In this document: positions 34,397 through 43,400 of the stretch, piece by piece
Layout of the letters: each line of letters starts with the position of its first letter
How positions within the stretch are numbered: position 1 is the first letter of the stretch
Assembly: GCA_016200265.1 (NCBI GenBank)
Contig: JACQFE010000013.1
Coordinates: 124,001 to 188,000, forward strand
Direction of reading: 5' to 3'
DNA length: 64,000 nt
Source of the DNA: Planctomycetota bacterium
GTDB taxonomy: Bacteria > Planctomycetota > Phycisphaerae > UBA1845
The notes under the pieces: model-generated
Seen by the model: the letters and a program-made list of their open reading frames with translations, nothing else
What the model was told of the DNA's origin: nothing
Databases searched by the model: none
Made by a program: the position numbers and the translations under genes

Positions 34397-34843
34397 CTAC
34401 TCCGCCTTGACTTCGATGCGTCGCGGCTTGGCCTCTTCCGCCTTTGGCATCGTGACCGTGAGCACGCCGTCCTTCAGAACGGCCTGCACGCGATCGGTCC
34501 GCACCGCACACGGCAGCGTGATGAGGCGAGAGAATTCGCCGCAGCCGCGCTCCTGCCGGTGATACGTCGCACCCTCGGTCTTTGTGCAGCACTCTTTTCG
34601 CTGACCTTTGATGGAAAGCTCATCGCCGATGACGGAAACTTCCAAGTCCTGCATGTTCATTCCGGGCACTTCGGCCTCCGCGAAAAGCGTGTCACCGTCT
34701 TCCCAAAGGTTGATGGCCGGAGATCCGCGCGTTCCGCTGAACGTGCCGCCGTCCACCCCACCCAAGTAATCCTCAAAAAGCCGACCGACTTCCTGCCGCA
34801 GTTGATGGAATGGAAACGTTTGGTTCATTCGTTGTAGCAACAT
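34397..34843 (-). CDS. Small heat-shock protein (Hsp20), first of a pair
   Basis: A 148-residue holdase chaperone. The alpha-crystallin domain includes PAINLWEDGDTLFAEAEVPG, DLEVSVIGDELSIKG, the loop region ECCTKTEGATYHRQERGCG with three cysteines, and DGVLTVTMPKAEEAKPRRIEVKAE at the end. The ATG at 34843 follows AGGGAGGTG by about 9 bases, which fixes the start. It lies about 55 bases downstream of the predicted sigma-54 transcription start. The Cys in the loop are unusual for Hsp20 and could make it redox-sensitive; that is inference. Confidence 0.94.
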   Translation of the reverse strand: MLLQRMNQTFPFHQLRQEVGRLFEDYLGGVDGGTFSGTRGSPAINLWEDGDTLFAEAEVPGMNMQDLEVSVIGDELSIKGQRKECCTKTEGATYHRQERGCGEFSRLITLPCAVRTDRVQAVLKDGVLTVTMPKAEEAKPRRIEVKAE

Positions 34844-34907
34844 GATCGTGCACCTCCCTTTTTGGTTCATACGCCGCACCGTTGCGGTCTGTCATCGATG
34901 AAGAATC

Positions 34908-34924
34908 TGCAAGCTCCGTGCCAG
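34908..34924 (-). promoter_or_regulatory. Sigma-54 (RpoN) promoter of the Hsp20 pair
   Basis: On the minus strand: CTGGCACGGAGCTTGCA. TGGCAC (-24) and TTGCA (-12) have the required five-base spacing, and the flanking bases fit the consensus. Transcription should begin near 34897, about 55 bases before the Hsp20 ATG. I found no second match of this quality in the window. Confidence 0.8.
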
Positions 34925-35023
34925 GTTTTCACATTGCTGGCGACGTTCATAAGTGCCTGCAAGAAAATGAAATATGGAGAATTCTCCAATTGACGGATCA
35001 CGACAGGAGGGCCAAATTGGCGG

Positions 35024-35036
35024 TGTCAATTTGACA
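35024..35036. promoter_or_regulatory. Palindrome upstream of the sigma-54 promoter
   Basis: TGTCAATTTGACA, a perfect palindrome with one central base, centred about 110 bases upstream of the -24 element. This is the usual distance for an enhancer site of a sigma-54 activator. Assigning it that role is inference. Confidence 0.4.
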
Positions 35037-35199
35037 TTCAGGAACGTGCGTTTTCTCGTCTTAAATTCGCTCTTTTGGTTTGCTTTTTGGGGCGGATAAG
35101 CGTAAGCTCCCATAATCGGTGAGTTCTCGGCCGCAGCCGAGGCGGGGTTCATTCGAGTTGGCAGAATTGGATGTTCGTGGGGGAAGGAAATCCGGGCCA

Positions 35200-37665
35200 A
35201 TGATGCGGTTGCGCGATACGCTCGGGGTCTCTTGCGTGCTCCTCGCGGCCTATGGCTGCACGCCGCAAGGAAGTTCTTCCTTTCTGTCAACTCCAGGCGC
35301 CAACCAGAGTTCCGGCTCCAACGCAAACTCGGTCGGCGATGTAACAACAGGACACGTTACTGAAGGCGGGACCGAATTCCCGGTTCCTTCATTGGCAGTT
35401 CGGGCGCGTGTTCGAAACGAAAGCTCATCCGGTTCGGACATGACGGTGAAGTTCCTGCGCGGAAACTCCATCGTCAATATTTCCTTTATTCGCGCAGTAC
35501 CCGCATCCATTACCACCGTCACAAGCCCCGAATCGGCACAGTTGGTCGAGTTGACCGGCGTCGATGCGAACGGCCATGTGTTGCCGTCGAAGATTTTCAC
35601 GCTTGGTGTTGATTTTCAGACCGGCATTCCCGCTGAATACATCATTCGCGATCCGAGCAACCCCACGCCGCCCGACAATGGCGGCGGTGATGGGTCTACG
35701 TCGGGCGGATCGACGGGTGGAGCTAGCGGTGGATCGAGTGGCGGAACAGGCTCCGGGTCGTCGGGACAGCCGGACGGTTGGACCGACAACGGAGGAGGAT
35801 CACCGCCGCCAGGTCCAGGCCCTGTAACACCTGCATTGACGATCGTTGAGCCCGCAGATAGCGTGGCGATCTTCATCGGACAGACGGTCCACGTTCGATG
35901 GGACGACACGGCCACTGATACGACGTCAACGGTTTCTCTGTTCCTTAAACTTTTTGGAGACGCGAACAAGAACCATTGGATTTCGCTCGGACCTGCGGTT
36001 GGGGCCTTGCTCGATGGAACGAATGATCAACTTGACGTGTTGATCGAAGGCGTCGATGCCGGATCGTACGAGATTGTCGGAGTGCTGACCGATCCCGCAT
36101 CGAGCGATGTCATCGCCGTGGCACCTGGAAAAATTGACGTCCAGAAGCCTTCCGAAGGAATCGCCCCGACGATCACGCTTACGCCGCAAACATCCCAGCA
36201 AGTGATTTACAATGGCGATGCGATCAGCATTCAGTGGTCCGATGTCGATCCCGGCGGCAATGCGACGATCACGTTCTCGCTCGAATCGTCGGACCCGTCG
36301 GAGACCGGCGTGCAGGTGTTCACGCTCAGCCCGACTTTCCCCGGAGATCCAGATGGAGCGGGTGATTCGGCCGCGATTTCCATCCATGGGGTGATTCCCG
36401 GAACATACGACCTTGTGGCCCGCATCAGCGACAACGGGCTTGCGGGGTCCGATCGACTTTCCCGCGCGGTAAGCATGCTCCCCGACTTGAAAAATGATCC
36501 ACCGACGTTCAGCTTTGTCGAGCCGGCCTTGGACATTGACGTGGCCGCCGGTCAGCGCTTTGAGGCCCGCTGGACTGATTCCGACGCCAATGACAACGCG
36601 CAAATCTCTTTCCTTCTCGACCCGGATTGGCAGAACATTCCGCTGGATGGAAACGAGTATCTGCTTGCTTCATCCATCAGTGAAGACCCGGATGGAGTCG
36701 GGGATCAGACACGTCTTGTGCTTCCGGCAGGGCTTCCCAATGGGGCGTACGTGCTTGTCGCGGTCATCAATGATGGATTGATCGAAGTGCAGGTACGAGC
36801 GGCGGCGTTCATTTACGTCGGGCGAAATTCGGATGATCAAAATGGACAAGGCGGCGGAGACGGCCAGATCGGCGGCGACGTTGGGGCAGGTCCCGTGGGT
36901 ACGCTGACCTCCATTGAGCCTTTCGCCGATGTCGTGGACGATGTCACGCAAACGCTGATGGTCCATTCCATGATCAACGGGCCCGTGCCGTCGCGACAGC
37001 AAATCTTCATAAGCAACGTTGCTTACGGCGGCTCGACAAAGATTGAAGTCACGCCAGCGGCAACGGGAACGCCGGCCAAGACTTCAGTCTATTCGCTCGA
37101 TCTGAGTTCGATCCCCAACGATGCCTGGCCAAGATCGTTCGACCTTGAAACCGATCTTACATACGCCGACGGGAGCATGGCGGCTTTCTACTCGATGCGT
37201 CCGATCAAGATTCGCCAGCAGGTCGAAGTGATCAGCGCCACGATGCTGGGTTATTCCTGCACGGGATTGGCCGACGCGTCTCCGTTCATCGGCCTGGAAT
37301 TCACCTGGTACGGCGGCGGATTCGCCGAAAGCGACACAAATACGGCTGTCGAATTCTGGCTTTCCAAGGATGGGGCGATTCCGGCCACTGATACGAACGA
37401 TTCGACGCACCGCCGTTTGCTTCAATCTGTCTCCAGCCCCAACAAGCAGATCACCACTCGCGTGCCGATCGGCACGATTCTCGGTGGCGGGGCTGGTCTC
37501 GGTTCAGGCACAGGCGACGTGGCAAGCGTGGCCGATCCGGGCGATTATGAGCTGCTGAGCGTGTTCTCGCCATTCAATTCGGATCGCTTCATTTCCGAGC
37601 CTTTCGGACAGAGTGTCACGTTGTGCGGTTATCGGGCAGGCGCTGCGGTAAAAACCGGGCCGTAG
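35200..37665 (+). CDS. Large lipoprotein with Ig-like repeats
   Basis: About 821 residues. The signal peptide ends in a lipobox, LLAAYGC, so the protein is lipid-anchored through that Cys. A Gly/Ser-rich linker (about 165-225) separates an N-terminal domain from three related Ig-like domains of about 110 residues; their starts align as ALTIVEPADSVAIFIGQ, TLTPQTSQQVIYNGDAI and FSFVEPALDIDVAAGQ, each followed by W(D/S/T)D and later by PGTYD/GAYVL. A C-terminal domain of about 220 residues is unlike them. ATG at 35200 or 35203 follows GGAAGGAAA. Its end overlaps that of rnpA by 50 bases on the opposite strand. Function unknown; likely an outer surface structural protein. Confidence 0.8.
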   Translation: MMRLRDTLGVSCVLLAAYGCTPQGSSSFLSTPGANQSSGSNANSVGDVTTGHVTEGGTEFPVPSLAVRARVRNESSSGSDMTVKFLRGNSIVNISFIRAVPASITTVTSPESAQLVELTGVDANGHVLPSKIFTLGVDFQTGIPAEYIIRDPSNPTPPDNGGGDGSTSGGSTGGASGGSSGGTGSGSSGQPDGWTDNGGGSPPPGPGPVTPALTIVEPADSVAIFIGQTVHVRWDDTATDTTSTVSLFLKLFGDANKNHWISLGPAVGALLDGTNDQLDVLIEGVDAGSYEIVGVLTDPASSDVIAVAPGKIDVQKPSEGIAPTITLTPQTSQQVIYNGDAISIQWSDVDPGGNATITFSLESSDPSETGVQVFTLSPTFPGDPDGAGDSAAISIHGVIPGTYDLVARISDNGLAGSDRLSRAVSMLPDLKNDPPTFSFVEPALDIDVAAGQRFEARWTDSDANDNAQISFLLDPDWQNIPLDGNEYLLASSISEDPDGVGDQTRLVLPAGLPNGAYVLVAVINDGLIEVQVRAAAFIYVGRNSDDQNGQGGGDGQIGGDVGAGPVGTLTSIEPFADVVDDVTQTLMVHSMINGPVPSRQQIFISNVAYGGSTKIEVTPAATGTPAKTSVYSLDLSSIPNDAWPRSFDLETDLTYADGSMAAFYSMRPIKIRQQVEVISATMLGYSCTGLADASPFIGLEFTWYGGGFAESDTNTAVEFWLSKDGAIPATDTNDSTHRRLLQSVSSPNKQITTRVPIGTILGGGAGLGSGTGDVASVADPGDYELLSVFSPFNSDRFISEPFGQSVTLCGYRAGAAVKTGP

Positions 37666-38023
37666 CTTTCTTCACCAGCGTCTCCAGAGAATCCGCAATC
37701 ACAATCCCACGATCGGTCGCCTTGGCATTGGCCACGCACACAATGTCCAAACCGCCCGGCAGATGTGACTTGTTCCGTCGAAAGGCCTCCCGGATGCGTC
37801 GCTTCACGTAGTTCCTTTGCACAGCGCCTCCGACACGTTTGCTGACACTTATGCCGAGCCTTGACCAAGGCAGTTCGTTTTCCGCGACGTAAACAGTAAG
37901 CGCGTGATCAGAGGCTCGGAAGCGGAGCTTGTAGACGCGATCAAAGTCTCGATCGCTTTTCAATCGCTCTTGCGGTCGAAATCGCTGATCAGGCTTCGTG
38001 GATGGATCGCGGGGAACATGCAT
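37616..38023 (-). CDS. rnpA: Ribonuclease P protein component
   Basis: Protein cofactor of RNase P, which matures tRNA 5' ends. The hallmark RNR region reads VQRNYVKRRIREAFRRNK. The N-terminal FRPQERLKSDRDFDRVYK and LGISVSKRVGGA are typical. 135 residues, normal length. In most bacteria rpmH precedes rnpA and yidC follows; neither is found here. Endonuclease V lies 109 bases upstream on the same strand instead. The last 50 bases overlap the end of the convergent lipoprotein gene. Confidence 0.94.
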   Translation of the reverse strand: MHVPRDPSTKPDQRFRPQERLKSDRDFDRVYKLRFRASDHALTVYVAENELPWSRLGISVSKRVGGAVQRNYVKRRIREAFRRNKSHLPGGLDIVCVANAKATDRGIVIADSLETLVKKATARFLPQRLPDNRTT

Positions 38024-38132
38024 GTGGAGAAGTGCCTTTCGTTACACACTTGTACATGACGAACGCGTGTACATCAACCCGAATTGCATGACCAGATATA
38101 CGAAACAGATGAAGCCACGAATTGGATCGACT

Positions 38133-38813
38133 TCAGAATTTGGGAATCCGCTCGCGGCTCACAAGTTGATCGGCCAGGCGCGTCGGTTCAGGTACACGAA
38201 ACCCATTGTCGCAGGCAAGGATGACACGGACCGCGGCTCGCAGGGAAACGCGGTGCCCGATGCTGGCGTAGACCGGCTTGACATTGTCGCGCGTCCGCAG
38301 CGCGATTCCGACGCACTCGCCGCGATGCAGCATCTTGCTTGTGTCGCCACGGTTCGGGCCTGGTTCATCGAATTCGCCGACCAGCACGCTCTTCGCGCAG
38401 CCCACGCTCGGTCGGTCCAACATCAATCCAAGATGGCTCGCCAGGCCGATCCGGCGGGGATGGGCGCGGCCTTGGCCGTCAAACATGAATACGTCAGGTT
38501 GCGATTTCATTTTCCGTACGGCGGCCAGAATCGCCGGAGCTTCGCGAAAGGTGAGCAAACCCGGCACGTATGGAAATCTCGCAGCGGCGCGGGCGGTGAC
38601 TTGTTCGACGATTGCCCCGGCTCGCACATCCCAAACGACGATGCCGGCCACGCATTCATTGCCATCCGGAGAAAATGCAAGATCAGCGCCGGCGACGAGT
38701 CGAAGCCGAGGGATTGAGCCGTGACAAATAATTCGTGGAGCCAATCGAATTTGCAGCTCGATGGCGCGAGCCGGCGTTGCATTCCAGCGGTGCAACGGTC
38801 GTGGAAGTTTCAT
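38133..38813 (-). CDS. nfi: Endonuclease V (deoxyinosine 3' endonuclease)
   Basis: DNA repair enzyme that nicks near deoxyinosine. Family blocks are clear: VAGADLAFS with the first catalytic Asp, YVPGLLTFREAPAIL, PDVFMFDGQGRAHPRRIGLA with the second Asp, GCAKSVLVGE, and TRDNVKPVYASIGHRVSL. Length 226 residues, typical. It follows the phosphatase gene by 33 bases and precedes rnpA, all leftward, so the three may be one transcript. Assignment firm. Confidence 0.94.
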   Translation of the reverse strand: MKLPRPLHRWNATPARAIELQIRLAPRIICHGSIPRLRLVAGADLAFSPDGNECVAGIVVWDVRAGAIVEQVTARAAARFPYVPGLLTFREAPAILAAVRKMKSQPDVFMFDGQGRAHPRRIGLASHLGLMLDRPSVGCAKSVLVGEFDEPGPNRGDTSKMLHRGECVGIALRTRDNVKPVYASIGHRVSLRAAVRVILACDNGFRVPEPTRLADQLVSRERIPKF

Positions 38814-38846
38814 GACGACCGAAGCTCGGCGGATTGCTCGATGCTG

Positions 38847-40280
38847 TCAACCCGGTTCGAGAAGTCGCAGGCAGATGTCTTTGAGATCCGTGTCGCGGAG
38901 TTCGCCGGGAGCTTCGAGCGCTCGCGAAGGCTGCGAGCAAAGCAGTGCGGTGCGGTGATGCGTCTGCGTGGTCGGCACTCCATGCGAGCCTTTGACGAGC
39001 GCAGCATTGAGCGGAATTCCTTTGGCAATGGGATCAAAGAAAAGCTCGACGGGGTCGTATCCGGGCTTGCGATGAATATCCACCGTTCGCGCGAAGAATG
39101 GAGCGAGCGAATCATCCAGCCACCAATAATACGCGAACCAGTGGTCCTCTTCGCTCACTAGAATCACGTCGCCGCTGAGCGGATGATTGAGACCGATTGG
39201 GGCGCGCTCGGAATCGGCAAAAACGCCGGAGATTCCGGGCGTTCCGCGAAATGATTCGACAATCCGGGCGACCCGCTTCGCGCGGCCTTCGCCGCCGCTC
39301 ACATACACGTGGGCGAATTGGTGATCGACCATTGCGAAGGCGACGCTTCTTGCGAGATCCACATGTTCTTTCCCTTCCACCTCGCGCACGGAAAGCATAC
39401 CGGCCTGACGTAGAATGCGATTGGGATGGATTGCACATGTGACATCGGTCAATGCGTATTCACCGGCCACAATGAAAACGGGCGCGGCGAGATGCTTCGC
39501 ATCGCTCAGCATGACGAAATCTGACTCCATGACGGCGCTGGACCCTTTGACATCGCCGGGCACTATGGCGGCGTTGGACGCAACGGCCGCATTGGTCTCC
39601 ACGATGGCGACGAATTCCGCGATGGCGCGATCGAGTTCGCCGACGGCTTGCGCGGCTTGCGGTGAATTCGGACCGAACTTCTGCATCGCGTAATCCAAGT
39701 GCGGCAAATAAATCCAATGAAAGCCGGGTGTGTGGCGCTTGTGCAGCCATGCGGCCGCTCGCAGGATCCACTTCGTGGATTCGATGTTGGAGAGAGGGCC
39801 CCAATAGTGCTGCAAGGGAAAATGGCCGCATTCGCCGATCAATTCGGCGTACAGTCCGTCGGGCTTGGAATAGCACCAAAGCTTCGTCGTGCCATCGGGC
39901 TGGTGAATCGGCTCGGGCGTGACGATCAAGTCGGCCGCGGCGTCTTTGATGTTTTGAGCATGCCAGGCGGCGGAGCTGATCTCGCGACGCCTCAGCTCAT
40001 CCCAGATTTGTAGGCCCTTGATTCGATTGTTTCGGCCGACCCAGAATTCGACCTCACGTTTCTCACGATCATAGAAGCCGTTGGCGATGACGCCGTGCTC
40101 ATGCGGTGCGGCGCCGGTGAACATCGACGCCTGCACGCAGGACGTCACACAAGGGAATGTCGGCGTCAGATCGCGAAGCACGCCGTGATTCGCCCATGCG
40201 GACAATTGCGGTGTAGCCTGGGTGATGTCGCGGCGTCGCAATCCGGGAATGGAAAGAAATATCAACGGTGCTAACAACAC
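38847..40280 (-). CDS. Alkaline phosphatase superfamily (nucleotide pyrophosphatase-like) protein
   Basis: Belongs to the type I phosphodiesterase/nucleotide pyrophosphatase branch. The nucleophile region is PTFPCVTSCVQASMFTG, followed by PHEHGVIANGFYDR; later metal-ligand blocks are YLPHLDYAMQKFGP and FAMVDHQFAHVYV. The GTG start at 40280 gives a slightly short N-terminus. In place of a smooth strand before VFIVAGEYALTDV there is an extra stretch, SSAVMESDFVMLSDAKHL, whose DNA matches a dispersed repeat also present at 57458-57484. It therefore looks like an in-frame repeat insertion next to the active site. Activity may be kept or lost. Substrate unknown. Confidence 0.85.
   Translation of the reverse strand: MLLAPLIFLSIPGLRRRDITQATPQLSAWANHGVLRDLTPTFPCVTSCVQASMFTGAAPHEHGVIANGFYDREKREVEFWVGRNNRIKGLQIWDELRRREISSAAWHAQNIKDAAADLIVTPEPIHQPDGTTKLWCYSKPDGLYAELIGECGHFPLQHYWGPLSNIESTKWILRAAAWLHKRHTPGFHWIYLPHLDYAMQKFGPNSPQAAQAVGELDRAIAEFVAIVETNAAVASNAAIVPGDVKGSSAVMESDFVMLSDAKHLAAPVFIVAGEYALTDVTCAIHPNRILRQAGMLSVREVEGKEHVDLARSVAFAMVDHQFAHVYVSGGEGRAKRVARIVESFRGTPGISGVFADSERAPIGLNHPLSGDVILVSEEDHWFAYYWWLDDSLAPFFARTVDIHRKPGYDPVELFFDPIAKGIPLNAALVKGSHGVPTTQTHHRTALLCSQPSRALEAPGELRDTDLKDICLRLLEPG
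39489..39516 (-). repeat. Dispersed repeat piece inside the phosphatase gene
   Basis: On the minus strand this reads GTCATGCTGAGCGATGCGAA then GCATCTC, matching 57458-57484 (GTCATGCTGAACGGAGCGAA then GCATCTC) at 24 of 27 positions. The ends are approximate. Confidence 0.6.
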
Positions 40281-40485
40281 GGTGATTATAGGGCCTACGG
40301 TGCGCGAATCCAGCCAATTTGCCGCGCGTTCAAGTGGACTCGAACACGGATATCAAACTTCGTAAGCTGTCGTCCAACGTACGGCGGCCATGATTTCGCT
40401 TTCAATTCGGAATGAATTATGCGACCATGGTCAGCGAAATCATCGTGGAGCAATGCGGCGCTCAGACAGCGAAATTGGGGGGGCT

Positions 40486-43400
40486 ATGCGGAAACACTTT
40501 TTTCGGTTCGTCATTCTATCGTTCGCCTTTGGTCGCGGGACGATTGCCTTTGGTCAGGATCAAATCGATACGGCACTTGCCGAAGTCGCATCAACTATCG
40601 ACTTCGCGGCATTCCCGGATTGTCTGGATGGTCCGAACGCGCCGGTCGCGGCAGGTTGCAGCACCTTCAATTTTCACGCCGACACTCACATTGACCTGGC
40701 GGATTTCGCTGTCATCCAAAGAGGCTACGCGTTAACCCCCGGACCGATCCAGTTTTCAACGGAGACAGCGGGTGAAATCAATCCGATCGATGATGTGGAC
40801 GAATACACGTTCCAAGGTGATTTCGGCTCCACGGTCACGGTGGATTTTTCCACGCCAACGGTGAACGGGCGTCCGGACCTTGTGATACATATTGATCTTG
40901 TGCGACCAAACGGCACGATTCCGGCCTCGGGCACGGCAGTGTCGTGCGGAACGACGGCGCGAATCGATTCCTTCCCACTCGACACGACCGGTAACTGGAA
41001 AGTGCGAGTTCGCGCCTATGAGAGCTGGAACAACTGCGGATACGGAGCGGACGACGCACTTCGCACCGGTCTTTATACGCTGACAGTCTGTCCGTCGAAT
41101 ACACCACCCATTGCAATCGCTTATGGTCAAACGCGCACAAGCGTGTTCAGCTCAGATTGCCAGATCGTCAATTTCCAATTCAGCGGGAATTCAGACGATG
41201 TGGTGTCGATCATGTATCTGGGACCGGCACAAACCCGGCACGTTCAGCTCTACGCCCCTAATGGGACCAAGCTAGGGACATCATCCGGCGGCAGCGGCGC
41301 GTCGCTCAACGACATCGTCTTGCCTTTGGACGGAACCTATCAAATTGCCGTCGAAGCAACCGACAACCAGCCGACCGGGAGCTTCAGCATAGGGCTTAGC
41401 GAGCTCGGCGGAGCGACTCACGTGGGATTCAACACACCAACAGGCGGCGTTTTGAGCGTCCCCGCGGAAGCTGACACATACAGTTTTGACGGCGTATTCG
41501 GCACAACGGTCACCGTCGATTTTACGACACCTTCGGTAAATGGCCGTCCGGACGTTGTGTCTCGAGTCGACCTCATACGCCCCAATGGAACAACGGCAAC
41601 GTCAGTGGTGAGCTGCGGGAACAACTCGCGGATCGACAGCTATCCGATCGAAACTTCGGGCACCTGGACAGTGCGAGTTCGGGCCTACGAATCATGGTTC
41701 AACTGCGGGTATGGCCTTGACACCAATCTCATTGTTGGAAATTACTCGCTTCTCATCTGTCCGTCGAACGCGGCTCCGATTGCAATTGCGTACGGGCAAA
41801 CCAAAGACGGCAGCTTCGCCGCGGATTGCCAGATCGTGAATTATCAATTCACGGGCGCGCTCAACGACCTTGCCACCATCATGTATCTTGGCCCGGCCAC
41901 AACCCGGCGGGTCCAGCTCTTTGCACCGAATGGATCGTCCATTGGCGTCACCGGAGGGGGACAAGGCGTGTCGCTCACCGATGTGCAGCTTCCGCTGTCC
42001 GGTTCCTATCGCATCTCGGTTGAGGCCGCGGATAACCAACCCTTCGGCAATTTCAGCATTGGTCTGAGCAAACTCAGCACAGCCACTCCGGTTGTGCTGG
42101 ACACGTTGACGCCGGGGAATCTGGCGCTGATCGCGGGAGCGGACGTGTATTCATTCCCCGGAGTCTTCGGAAGCACGGTGACCGTTGATTTTTCGACGCC
42201 ATCAGTGAACAGCCGCCCCGATCTGGTGGTGCGACTGGACCTCTTGCGACCCAATGGCTCCATGGCGACGAGTACTGTTTCCTGCGGGCAGACGGTTCGT
42301 TTGGACGACGTCCCAATGGACGCCACAGGTACATGGACCGCTCGCGTGCGAGCGTATGAGAGTTGGTTCAATTGCGGATATGGAGCGGACACCAACCTCT
42401 TGACTGGCAACTTCTCGCTCGCGGTTTGCACGTCGGATTCACCGGCCACGCCGATTGCTTACGGCCAATCGCACGATGGTAGCTTCTCCACTGATTGCCA
42501 GATTGACAATTACTCGTTCGTCGGGACGCACGGCGATATGGTGACCATCGTTTACTTTGGCCCGGGGTATGTACGACGCATCCAGCTCCTTGGACCGGAT
42601 GGCAATCCGGTCGGCCCTGCATCGGGAGCCGGACAAGGGACGTCCTTGACTGACATGGTGCTTCCCATCGACGGAACGTACATTTTCTCAGTGGAGGCCC
42701 AGGACAACCAAGCACTGGGCAATTACTCGGTCAGCCTGAACAAGCTGAGCGGCGCTACTCCGATTGCATTTGACACCGCCACCGCCGATTCACTCTCGCA
42801 AATCGGCGAGGTGGATTCGTATTCATTCCCCGGAGTCTTCGGAAGCACGGTGACCGTTGATTTTTCGACTCCCTCGGTGAACAACCGCCCGGATATCGTG
42901 GTGCGTCTTGACCTCTTGCGGCCCAATGGAACGACGGCGTCGAGCACCCCTTCCTGCGGACAAACTACGCGTCTGGACAACTTCGCAATGGACGCCACGG
43001 GCACATGGACCGCACGTGTCCGCGCATACGAGAGTTGGTTCAATTGCGGATATGGGGCGGACACAAGCCTTTTGACCGGGAACTTCTCGCTTGCAGTTTG
43101 CACGTCGAATGCACCGGCCACGCCGATTGCATTCGGGCAGTCGCATAACGGCAGCTTCTCCGTTGACTGCCAGATCGACAATTATTCGTTTACGGGGACG
43201 CACGGAGATGTGGTGACCATCGTTTACCTTGGCCCGGGGTATGCACGACGCATCCAGCTTTTTGGGCCGGACGGCAATCCAATCGGTCCGGCATCGGGAG
43301 CCGGACAGGGGACATCCTTGACCGACATGGTGCTGCCCATCGACGGAACGTACACATTCTCAGTTGAGGCCCAGGATAACCAAGCACTGGGCAATTACTC

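Noticed and set aside
40280..40290. TATAAT directly ahead of the GTG start of the phosphatase gene as a leaderless promoter
   Set aside because: It lies only 4 bases before the start codon, too close for the transcript to include it, and no good -35 element is present; probably chance.
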